A DNA stretch of 16,149 nt, from the NCBI GenBank assembly GCA_964633825.1, contig CAZWHE010000092.1, positions 1 to 16,149 on the forward strand, given 5' to 3'. Below the pieces are notes generated by a model. The model was not told the origin of the DNA and searched no databases. It worked only from the letters and a program-made list of their open reading frames with translations. Numbering within the stretch: the stretch's first letter is position 1; each line of letters starts with the position of its first letter. This document shows, in pieces, positions 1-7,036 of this stretch. A program made the position numbers and the translations under genes. The DNA is from CAZWHE01 sp964633825 (lineage in GTDB: Bacteria; Planctomycetota; B15-G4; CAYZWU01).

Positions 1-452
1 ATCATCGGCGATGACGACTTGCAGTAGATGCCGCCCCCCTCGTCGTCGGAGGTGTTTGCAATGATCGCGTTGTTGATGATCATGGGTGATGAGGAGTTGT
101 CGCACCGGATCCCGCCGCCGTTGTTGCCCGAATGGCCGTTCGTGATCGTGAATCCGTCGAGGACGGAACCGGGGCCTTCACCGCTCTTGAATGTGACGAC
201 GCTTCCCGACTGTCCGCCGTCGATCGTCGTGACGGCGGCCCCCTGTTCGCTTTTCACTGTGACCGCTTTTGAGGCGAAGTCTATGTTTTCCGTGTATGTT
301 CCCTGGCGCACGATAATGAGATCGCCGTCCACGGATGCATCGATGGCGCCCTGAATCGTGGAGAAGTCGTCGGGAACATAGTAAACAGCGGCCCCGGCGG
401 GACCGGCGATGAGAAAGAAACAGATCGTTCCGAAGATCATTCCCTGAATCAT
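1..452 (-). CDS. Right-handed parallel beta-helix protein, 3' part cut by window start
   Basis: The frame is open from an ATG at 452 to the window edge (150 codons) and continues outside. The start is set by GGAGGG at 460-465, seven bases upstream. The N-terminus (MIQGMIFGTICFFLIAGPAG) is a signal peptide, so the product is exported. It continues with YYVPDDFSTIQGAI, a VDGD-IIVRQGTYTENIDF strand, TTIDGG, VLDGFTITNG and then the first beta-helix coils (GGGIRC, GGGIYC). This is the NosD/DUF1565-like entry of a parallel beta-helix. It closely resembles the first ~130 residues of the gene just upstream (507-2570), so the two are tandem paralogues. The gap between them is 54 bases with no obvious terminator, which suggests co-transcription. 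Such proteins are usually surface or secreted, often carbohydrate-related; no catalytic residues are visible in this part, so no enzyme activity is claimed. Confidence 0.9.
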   Translation of the reverse strand, partial: MIQGMIFGTICFFLIAGPAGAAVYYVPDDFSTIQGAIDASVDGDLIIVRQGTYTENIDFASKAVTVKSEQGAAVTTIDGGQSGSVVTFKSGEGPGSVLDGFTITNGHSGNNGGGIRCDNSSSPMIINNAIIANTSDDEGGGIYCKSSSPM

Positions 453-506
453 GGTTGAACCCTCCATCATCATTTCCATCCGGTTATATCCTGTCCGGCG
501 GCATCG

Positions 507-2570
507 TCACGGCACGATGTCGATCGCCACCGGGTTCGATTGGAAGTCGTAGGGAATCTCCGTCGTGAATGCAAAGTGCAGCGTCAGCCCCACGGCCGAC
601 GGCGTGAAAGGGGTCTGGGTGTCGAGGGTCGCCGAGGCCAGGCCGCCGCCGTCGAGCAGCCTCCTGAAATCGCCCAGCCTCCCGTTGTTGTAATTGTTCA
701 TGATGTATTTCATGAGACCGTCGTAATTGAGGGGGAGCTTGGATCCACCCGGCAGGGCGACGCCTGGCAGGGTTCCCGACATGGTTCCCAGCAGGAAGTA
801 AAACCGCCCTCCCAAGCCGGGGCCGGCGTTGAGCGCAAAATTGACTTGACCGCCCGCCGAAGCGGAGAGGGCGGTTTGGTCCGCAATGAGAGAATGAATC
901 ATCACCTGCCCTGCCGAATGGATGTTGTTCTCTCTGTTGTCCTCCACGTCGAGGAGGAGCTCCGTCCAGTCGGCATATCCGCCCAGGGTCCATTCGCCGG
1001 GGTTGTTGCCCACGTCGATCTGGACGGTGTTGGTGTAAACTTTGCTTGGATTCAGGTCCGGCACAGCGTCCTCGCCGATGCGAATGTCGTCAAGGCCGAC
1101 AACTCCGTCGGCCGACAGGTAGAAACCGATCTCAGTCGCCGTTCCGATGGGATCGAATCCCCTGTTCCTGACAGTATAAGTGATCTGCAGCGATTCGGAG
1201 GGATCGAGCGATGCCGGCGAGAAGGAGATCGACGTGATTTCCAGGTCCGGGTGCGGTTTGGATTGATCGTAGAACAGCGCGCCCATGTCGGCCTGCGTTC
1301 CGTCGGGATCGAGCGGCGAGGCGGGATCGGCTGCATCGATGCAGGGAGAATCGGGATGAAGCCCGTAATCATCGATGCCGGGATCTGCAAAGAGGGGGTC
1401 TTTGTTGATGTTGCCCTCTCCCGGCCAGCCTCCCTTGACGTCGCAGTAGGTGACGGGGGGAGGGCTTGAAAAGAGGTAGATCTCGGGTCCGGCGGGCGCG
1501 CTGTTGTCCCACAAGATCGTGTTCGATATCGTTGGTGAAGAGGACCTGCAGTAGATCCCGCCGCCGCCGACAGCGGCCGTGTTGCCCGAAAGCGTGTTGT
1601 TGATGATCGTGGGATAAGTTTTCTTGTGACAGTAGATCCCGCCTCCATCGGCATCGGACCTGTTCCCCGTGATCATGTTCGCCGAAATGACGGGGTAAGA
1701 AGATTGGACGTAGATCCCGCCCCCTTTGGCGGCGGCCGTGTTGCCCGAGATCGTGTTGCCCGTAATGGTGGCGGAGGAGCTACGGCAGTATATACCGCCG
1801 CCCCAACCAACGGATGTGTTGTCGGATATGATGTTGTCTGTAATCAATGGAGATGAGTGAGAGCAGTAAATGCCGATACCGCTGTTTCCGATGATCTCAT
1901 TGTTTTTTATTACAGGATCTGATCTGGAGCATCCGATTCCGCCAGGGGTATTGCCTGTTATGGAGTTGTTTGAAATCAATGGCGAGGAATTATCACAATA
2001 GAGACTGCCGCCATAGGAGGCGGTGTTGTCGGAAATCGTGTTGCCCGTGATCGTTGGGAACGAATCTTCACAGTAGATTCCGCTGCCGTAATAGTTAGCC
2101 GTGTTTCCGGAAATGATGTTGTTGGATATCGTCGGATCGGATTGATTGCAGAAGATGCCTCCACCGTTATTGTCGACCGTGTTTCCGGAAATGATGTTGT
2201 TCGTAATGATTGGATTGGACTGAACGCAGATGATCCCGCCGCCGTCGTCCTCTTTGTAACCGTTCGTGATGGTGAAACCGTCGAGCACGGAATGAGAGCA
2301 TTCCCCGTTCTTGAAGGAAACGACGCAAGACAGCTGTCCGCCGTCGATCGTTGTGGCGGCCGGCCCCGTCTTGCTCTTGACCGTGATCGCCTTTCCGAGG
2401 AAATCGATGTTTTCTTTGTACGTGCCGGGCCGGACGATGACCGTGTCCCCCACGGTGAGCGCGTTAATGGCCTGCTGTATCGAGGGATAATCGTCGGGAA
2501 CATAATAGGTGGCCGAAAGGCCGACGGCGTGAAGGACGAAAAGGAAGACCACAATCAACGCGGACCGCAT
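507..2570 (-). CDS. Secreted beta-helix protein with CARDB-like domain and conserved C-terminal domain
   Basis: 687 residues. The ATG at 2570 has a perfect AAGGAGG at 2577-2583, six bases away. A signal peptide occupies residues 1-20 (cleavage near GLSA/TYY). Residues ~21-105 form the beta-helix entry (YYVPDDYPSIQQAI, IVRPGTYKENIDF, TTIDGG, DGFTITNG). About ten coils of 22-26 residues follow (~108-357) with the pattern GGGIYC-SSSPTI-NNIISGNTA; nine of the ten have Cys at the same coil position. After a DPLFADP / YGLHPDSPCIDAA / DMGALFYD exit segment, residues ~441-560 resemble a CARDB/Ig-like adhesion domain (LEITSISFSPASLDPSESLQ, TYTVRN, DNRENN). Residues ~565-687 are a separate domain (GGQVNFALNAG, GRFYFLLGTMSGTLPG, PLPGG-like, HFAFT, DFQSNPVAIDIVP), which I recall as a recurrent tail of secreted planctomycete proteins. 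Likely role: extracellular or surface binding protein. No lyase or hydrolase active site was recognised, so the substrate is unknown. Confidence 0.93.
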   Translation of the reverse strand: MRSALIVVFLFVLHAVGLSATYYVPDDYPSIQQAINALTVGDTVIVRPGTYKENIDFLGKAITVKSKTGPAATTIDGGQLSCVVSFKNGECSHSVLDGFTITNGYKEDDGGGIICVQSNPIITNNIISGNTVDNNGGGIFCNQSDPTISNNIISGNTANYYGSGIYCEDSFPTITGNTISDNTASYGGSLYCDNSSPLISNNSITGNTPGGIGCSRSDPVIKNNEIIGNSGIGIYCSHSSPLITDNIISDNTSVGWGGGIYCRSSSATITGNTISGNTAAAKGGGIYVQSSYPVISANMITGNRSDADGGGIYCHKKTYPTIINNTLSGNTAAVGGGGIYCRSSSPTISNTILWDNSAPAGPEIYLFSSPPPVTYCDVKGGWPGEGNINKDPLFADPGIDDYGLHPDSPCIDAADPASPLDPDGTQADMGALFYDQSKPHPDLEITSISFSPASLDPSESLQITYTVRNRGFDPIGTATEIGFYLSADGVVGLDDIRIGEDAVPDLNPSKVYTNTVQIDVGNNPGEWTLGGYADWTELLLDVEDNRENNIHSAGQVMIHSLIADQTALSASAGGQVNFALNAGPGLGGRFYFLLGTMSGTLPGVALPGGSKLPLNYDGLMKYIMNNYNNGRLGDFRRLLDGGGLASATLDTQTPFTPSAVGLTLHFAFTTEIPYDFQSNPVAIDIVP

Positions 2571-2687
2571 GCCACACCTCCTTCGTTTGCGAATAGACGG
2601 AATCCCGAGTTGTTAAAGAGTCGGATATGTATATATGTCTTTATTTCAGCCGGTAACAGTTGAATGGCAGGGTAAAAGGACGAGATA

Positions 2688-2701
2688 GGCCGCGAGCGGC
2701 C
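2688..2701. repeat. GC-rich perfect hairpin between two minus-strand genes
   Basis: GGCCGCGAGCGGCC forms a perfect GGCCG/CGGCC stem 18 bases past the stop of the beta-propeller gene. On the minus strand the following bases (TATCTCGTCCTTTT) are not a proper U-tract. It is therefore at best a weak terminator or an mRNA-stabilising hairpin between 2719-4371 and 507-2570. Confidence 0.3.
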
Positions 2702-2718
2702 ATTTTAATCAATGGTAA

Positions 2719-4371
2719 CTACTGCACCGTGCTTACGACCAGGTTCGTTGTCAGGGGATCGCCCGGGATATTATCCACGGCCTGAGTCCAGAGCGTCCGT
2801 CCCTGGAGAGCGAGAGGCACTGGAATGGAAACAGAGGCCGTGCCCCCGGCGCCCGGCACATCGGAGCCGAGGTTGTAGATCTTGGGGCTCAGGTCGACAA
2901 AGATTCCCAGTTGAGGAATGAAAGTCGGACCCGATCCCTGCAGCGAGGCACCGAAATGGACCACCGGTCCTGATGCATAAGAGCACGTGAACGTCGCCGT
3001 CTGTCCTGCCACGACGTTATGGGCCGACAGGACGGGCCCTGTGGCGAAGCCGTCGAAGCAGCCGCTGTGCCTGACATCGTGCCGGAACATGGGCCAGCCC
3101 GGCCCGTCCCCTTCGCCGGCTGTCAGCGCATAGGCGCGGCCGTGATTGTTGGTGGGCGGAGACGATGTTCCGTATCCGCCGACAATGAAGATGTCGAGCT
3201 TGCCGTTTCCGTTGAAGTCGGCGATCACGGGTGCGTTGTCCATCTCGAAGGTCTTGCCGTAGTGGTTTTTCAGGTTGTACGTCCAGACCACCTGGCCGTT
3301 GTCGCCCCTCAGGGCCCTGAGAATGCCGTCGTCGCAGCCGAAGGCGACATCGAGCACACCGTCACCGTTCACATCGGCGATGGCGGCGCCGCGAAAGACG
3401 CTGCCGCCCGCCGTGTAGCTCCAGAGGCGGCTGCCGGTGTGGGAGAGCACGCCGACCCTGTTGTAGGAGAAATAAACGGTCTCAAGGTGTCCGTCGTTAT
3501 TGAGATCCGCCACGGAGGTGGGTGCGCCCATGTAGAAGATATCGCTGTACTGCCATTCGAGGCTTCCGTCCTCGCCGTTCAGGCAGTAGACACGGTTGTC
3601 GTAGCAGCCGATGACGATCTCGGGCTTGCCGTCTTCATCGATATCGGCGAACGACCCCCCATGATACATGTAATCGTTGGGCGCATCGGAGTACCAGAGC
3701 GTCGAACCGTCTCTCCCTTCCAGCGCATAGACCCTGCAGTCGCCCGCCCACTGGGCGACGACCACGTCAAGGTCCCCGTCCCCGTCCACATCGAGGATGT
3801 TGGGCTCGGACTGGATGTAGCTGTTGGTTCCCACGTTGATGCGCCAGCACTGACTGCCGTCCTCGCCGTTCAGACAGTAGACGTATCCGTACCAGGCTCC
3901 GAAAATGACTTCGGGCCGGCCGTCCTCGTCCACGTCGGCCACGGCAGGCGGCGAGTCGAGGCAGTAGTAGCTCGTCGAAATCGACCACTCCACGGCGCCC
4001 GTGGCGCCGTCGAAGCAGAAAACCCTGCACGGCGACGAGGCGGGGAGAATCACTTCCAGGGCGCCGTCCTGATCCACATCGGCGATGACGGGAGAAGCGT
4101 CGTTGCAGCCGCCCGTGTCGTACGCCCAGAGCTCCGTACCGTCTTCCGCGTTAAGAGCGTGGATCTTCTCGTCGTTGAAATAAGTGCCGAAGACGATCTC
4201 GAGCTTGCCGTCTCCATCGATGTCATCGGCGGCCGCCGACCCGAAAGACGGGGCATCCAGATCGTGCCACCAGAGGACCTGCGGCGTCTGGGCGCCCAGG
4301 CACTGCTGAAACAGAAAGAGAACAAGGACAGACAGGAAGGCCCGTGCCAGTTTTTTTTCAAGCTCGATCAT
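2719..4371 (-). CDS. Secreted FG-GAP/VCBS beta-propeller protein
   Basis: 550 residues from ATG 4371. A GTG at 4374 is also in frame, but AGGAG upstream sits seven bases from the ATG and only four from the GTG, so ATG is preferred. Residues 1-~27 are a signal peptide (LSVLVLFLFQQCLGA). The body holds eight Ca2+-binding repeats of the DxDxDG type about 50 residues apart: DIDGDGKLEIVFG, DVDQDGALEVI, DVDEDGRPEVIFG, DVDGDGDLDVVVA, DIDEDGKPEIVIG, DLNNDGHLE, DVNGDGVLDVAFG, DFNGNGKLDIFIV. They alternate with PQQ-like strands (VYCLNGEDGS, LWSYT). This is the FG-GAP/VCBS propeller seen in integrin-like and secreted bacterial proteins. The region ends in GWPMFRHDVRHSG. The last ~115 residues form a distinct domain (GQTATFTCSYASG, FIPQLGIFVDLSP, GRTLWTQAVD). 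Likely an extracellular binding or scaffold protein; no catalytic site was seen. It is probably the first gene of the minus-strand secreted cluster. Confidence 0.93.
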   Translation of the reverse strand: MIELEKKLARAFLSVLVLFLFQQCLGAQTPQVLWWHDLDAPSFGSAAADDIDGDGKLEIVFGTYFNDEKIHALNAEDGTELWAYDTGGCNDASPVIADVDQDGALEVILPASSPCRVFCFDGATGAVEWSISTSYYCLDSPPAVADVDEDGRPEVIFGAWYGYVYCLNGEDGSQCWRINVGTNSYIQSEPNILDVDGDGDLDVVVAQWAGDCRVYALEGRDGSTLWYSDAPNDYMYHGGSFADIDEDGKPEIVIGCYDNRVYCLNGEDGSLEWQYSDIFYMGAPTSVADLNNDGHLETVYFSYNRVGVLSHTGSRLWSYTAGGSVFRGAAIADVNGDGVLDVAFGCDDGILRALRGDNGQVVWTYNLKNHYGKTFEMDNAPVIADFNGNGKLDIFIVGGYGTSSPPTNNHGRAYALTAGEGDGPGWPMFRHDVRHSGCFDGFATGPVLSAHNVVAGQTATFTCSYASGPVVHFGASLQGSGPTFIPQLGIFVDLSPKIYNLGSDVPGAGGTASVSIPVPLALQGRTLWTQAVDNIPGDPLTTNLVVSTVQ

Positions 4372-4610
4372 CACACCTCTCCTAAAGGGTCTCCGAAACC
4401 TGCGAAAAAAGATATCCGCCCCTCTTTTGGATTGGTTCAGGCTTTTCTTTTTGCCGGAGAGATATGATAATCTTTTTTAATGCAAAAAAGTGCAAAATCT
4501 TGAACCGGCTCTAATGGGGACGGCGTAAATTGATTGGATACCGAGTCCAAGGATACGTGGAAAAACATCCGGTTGCCCTGTTCGAGCCGCGTCGAATGGT
4601 TTCCGATCCC

Positions 4611-4646
4611 GTCTTTTTTCTATGAATTGTCTTTTTTCTATGAATT
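4611..4646 (+). repeat. Perfect 18-bp tandem duplication upstream of the C25 protease
   Basis: GTCTTTTTTCTATGAATT occurs twice with no spacer (4611-4628 and 4629-4646). The junction creates TTGTCT, which lies 16 bases before TATAGA. Confidence 0.9.
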
Positions 4647-4666
4647 AATATAGATTTAGGTACAAT
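4627..4666 (+). promoter_or_regulatory. Candidate sigma-70-type promoter(s) for the C25 protease gene
   Basis: TTGTCT (4627-4632), a 16-base spacer and TATAGA (4649-4654) make one candidate. A second -10-like TACAAT lies at 4661-4666 but has no good -35. Both would give a 5' leader of about 80-100 bases before the GTG at 4757. These are consensus matches only. Confidence 0.4.
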
Positions 4667-4756
4667 ATTCCTCGTTCCAATAAGCCTGGAGTTCACGAGT
4701 CAGCGTTCTATCCATATATCCTTGGATCTTGTTTTACATTTGGAAAGGAGAGATCA

Positions 4757-6892
4757 GTGGCCCATAAAATTATCCGTCACAGTGTTCTTCTCATCCTGAC
4801 AATCGGGATTGCGGCTATGGCCTTCGATTCCGAAGCTCTGGCGCGTTACGGCGAAGAAGTGAAGACTGTTGTACAGTCCGATTCGCTGGACCGCACGGTA
4901 CTCACTTACACGGTGGAGGACTTCGACGCCGGAAAAGTGACGATCGACAACCGGGACTACCAGCTCATTTCTGTGGACCATGCGGGTTTTGTCATGATGG
5001 GCCAAGCGGGGCATCCCCAGCTTCCCGCCCTGTGCGACAGCCTGATGATCCCCGACACGGCGCAGATGAATGTCGAGGTGACCAAGAGCGAGTTCATCGA
5101 GATCAGCGGCGTTGATCTGGCCCCGTGGAAGGGTCCGATCTTGAGGAGCGTCGATCCGGAAACGGTCGATTTCGTCTTTGGCGAAGCTTACGGCAAGAAC
5201 GAATGGTTTCCGGGCAAGCTCACCTCCCTCCGGGACCCCTACATCCTTCACGATGTGCGCGGAGTGGTGGTCGAGGTCTTTCCCTTCCAGTACAACCCCG
5301 TACAGCGCACCCTGCGCGTCTACCACCGGATCGAGGTCGAAGTGGCCAAAACGGGCGAGAGCGGAGTCAACACGATCGACCGCGCCACCTTTGGTTACAA
5401 GCCCGACACCGCCTTCGAAGCCCTCTACATGAACCAGTTCGCCAACTACTCCCTTCAGCTCCGTCCGGGCTCGGGCACGCGCGTCGATCCTCCTTCCGAG
5501 AACGGCGACATGCTCGTCATCTGTTACGGAAGCTTCATGGCCAACATGCAGCCTCTGGTGGACTGGAAGAATTTGAACGGCATCAACACGACCATGGTGG
5601 ACATAGCGACGGTCGGCAACACCGCCACGGCCATCAAGAACTATATCACAAGCCTTTACTACTCGAGCAATCTGGCTTATGTCCTGCTCGTGGGGGATCA
5701 CACCCAGGTGACGAGCAGCTCGTACAGCTACGGCGTTTCCGATCCCGATTTCTCGACGATCACGGCCGACACCTATCCCGATCTTTTCGTCGGCCGTTTC
5801 TCGGCGGAGAACACCTCCCATGTGGACACACAGGTCCAGAGAACGATCGAATACGAACAGATGGACCACAGCGTCTCTCAGGGCGGCTGGCACGCCGCGG
5901 GAACGGGCATCGGATCGAGCGAGGGAGCGGGATACGGCCATTACGGCGAGGCCGACTGGCAGCACGAAGACCTGATCAGAGGAGAGCTCCTCGCCTACGG
6001 TTTTACCACGGTGGATCAGATATACGACCCCGGCGCCACGGCGGGCCAGGTTTCGGCCGCGCTGAACCAGGGGCGCCGGTGCGTGAACTACACCGGCCAC
6101 GGATGGACCCAGGGATGGGGCACCACCTACTTTTCCAACACCCACGTGAACGCCCTCACCAACGTGGGCATGCTCCCCTTCGTCTGCAGCGTCGCTTGCA
6201 ACGGCGGCGACTTTGATTACGGCACCTGCTTCGGCGAGGCCTGGCTGAGGGCGACCCATGGCGGCGAACCGACCGGGGCTATCGCGGCCTACTGTTCGTC
6301 GATCGGCCAGTACTGGGCCGAGCCGATGTACGGCCAGGGCAACCACGGCACGAGCGGCAAGTACGGCGCCGCCGAGCGCTTCTGGATGGAGATGAACAAT
6401 ACCATCTGCGGCTCGTGGTATGGGGGATCGTGCTGCATGATGGATCTCTGCGGCAGCACGGGCGTCGACATGTTCATGACCTGGACCTGCTTCGGCGATC
6501 CCTCCCTGAAGATCACGGGAGGAAGCTCTCAAGGGCCCACGCCCGATGTCAAGGTCAACGGCCAGGACGGCCCCCTCACGGTGACGCCCACAGAGAATGT
6601 GACGATCACGCTCTCTCTCGATCCGGGGTCAATGACGGGCGATCCCGCCGACTTTTGGGTTTTTATCACCAAGGCTTCGGCCGGTACGTGGTGGTATATT
6701 TATCCGACCACGTGGCAGAAGTCGTCCACACCGATCAGGGCGGCCGCCGCTCCGATTCAAGAGGTGATCAATGCCGTTCTCTACAACGGGACCATGCCGG
6801 TGGGGACCTACACGATCAGCTTTGCCGTGGATGACCAGGACAACAACTACGAAGGAGACTACATCGACACGGCGGAAGTGACGTCCCAGTAA
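4757..6892 (+). CDS. Gingipain-like cysteine protease (peptidase family C25)
   Basis: 711 residues. The GTG start is set by AAAGGAG at 4744-4750, six bases away. Residues 1-~29 are a signal peptide (cleavage near EALA/RYGEE). Residues ~40-215 resemble the C25 propeptide (GHPQLPALCDSLMIPDTAQ, PWKGPILRSVDP, FQYNPVQRTLRVYHRIEVEV). The catalytic region spans ~245-590: YVLLVGDHTQV, DTYPDLFVGRFSAENTSHVD, NYTGHGWTQGWG with catalytic His448, then VCSVACNGGDF with catalytic Cys481, CFGEAWLRA and GAIAAYCSSIGQYWAEPM. The His-to-Cys spacing of 33 equals that I recall for RgpB (His211/Cys244). Residues ~595-711 are an Ig-like tail (DVKVNGQDGPLTV, MPVGTYTISFAVDD). No type IX secretion C-terminal signal is evident. 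It probably acts outside the cytoplasm as an endopeptidase; specificity cannot be read from sequence. It is followed by a strong terminator and stands as its own transcription unit. Confidence 0.95.
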   Translation: MAHKIIRHSVLLILTIGIAAMAFDSEALARYGEEVKTVVQSDSLDRTVLTYTVEDFDAGKVTIDNRDYQLISVDHAGFVMMGQAGHPQLPALCDSLMIPDTAQMNVEVTKSEFIEISGVDLAPWKGPILRSVDPETVDFVFGEAYGKNEWFPGKLTSLRDPYILHDVRGVVVEVFPFQYNPVQRTLRVYHRIEVEVAKTGESGVNTIDRATFGYKPDTAFEALYMNQFANYSLQLRPGSGTRVDPPSENGDMLVICYGSFMANMQPLVDWKNLNGINTTMVDIATVGNTATAIKNYITSLYYSSNLAYVLLVGDHTQVTSSSYSYGVSDPDFSTITADTYPDLFVGRFSAENTSHVDTQVQRTIEYEQMDHSVSQGGWHAAGTGIGSSEGAGYGHYGEADWQHEDLIRGELLAYGFTTVDQIYDPGATAGQVSAALNQGRRCVNYTGHGWTQGWGTTYFSNTHVNALTNVGMLPFVCSVACNGGDFDYGTCFGEAWLRATHGGEPTGAIAAYCSSIGQYWAEPMYGQGNHGTSGKYGAAERFWMEMNNTICGSWYGGSCCMMDLCGSTGVDMFMTWTCFGDPSLKITGGSSQGPTPDVKVNGQDGPLTVTPTENVTITLSLDPGSMTGDPADFWVFITKASAGTWWYIYPTTWQKSSTPIRAAAAPIQEVINAVLYNGTMPVGTYTISFAVDDQDNNYEGDYIDTAEVTSQ

Positions 6893-6929
6893 GGTCCGTT
6901 CGCAAGAAGACGTATCCCATAAGCATGCG

Positions 6930-6969
6930 GGGGAAACGGGATCGCTGATTCCGTTTCCCCTGTTTTTTT
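6930..6969 (+). terminator. Rho-independent terminator after the C25 protease
   Basis: A perfect 10-bp stem GGGGAAACGG (6930-6939) / CCGTTTCCCC (6951-6960) with an 11-base loop is followed by TG and seven Ts (6963-6969), 38 bases after the stop codon. Confidence 0.92.
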
Positions 6970-7001
6970 ACGGACGCAGCGCTCTCGTGCAAGCACGGCT
7001 T

Positions 7002-7029
7002 TTGAAGCCGCACGGCAAAGCACTATAAT
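7002..7029 (+). promoter_or_regulatory. Promoter of the 7037 operon, placed for a leaderless mRNA
   Basis: TTGAAG (7002-7007), a 16-base spacer and a perfect TATAAT (7024-7029). Only seven bases separate the -10 box from the ATG at 7037, so initiation would fall at about 7036-7037, on the start codon itself. No Shine-Dalgarno sequence is present. Confidence 0.75.
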
Positions 7030-7036
7030 AACCTCG

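Larger units (their letters stand above)
4372..4756. promoter_or_regulatory. Divergent intergenic regulatory region (385 nt)
   Basis: An AT-rich gap between the minus-strand propeller gene and the plus-strand C25 protease; I find no convincing gene in it. It contains a minus-strand promoter candidate (TTGCAC then GATTAT after 17 bases, near 4470-4500), a TGCAAAA direct repeat at 4481-4497, the 18-bp tandem duplication at 4611-4646 and plus-strand promoter candidates at 4627-4666. Confidence 0.5.

Noticed and set aside
1500..2250. Regular ~70-bp periodic repeats resembling a CRISPR or satellite array
   Set aside because: The repeats are diverged, have no constant spacer-repeat pattern and are explained by the 22-26-residue beta-helix coils.
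3019..4467. Long plus-strand open frame opposite the FG-GAP protein gene
   Set aside because: It mirrors the repeats of the minus-strand gene (periodic VxVxHIGD-type residues arise from antisense of DxDGDG), has no ribosome site and no recognisable domain.
4511..4696. 61-codon minus-strand frame in the divergent intergenic region
   Set aside because: Its HRKKTIHRKKT motif is only the translated 18-bp duplication; no ribosome site and no family resemblance.
4754..6532. 592-codon minus-strand open frame opposite the C25 protease
   Set aside because: The plus strand carries a full gingipain-type catalytic site, signal peptide and ribosome site; the antisense frame is Val/Ala/His/Arg-rich without domains, a usual by-product of high GC.
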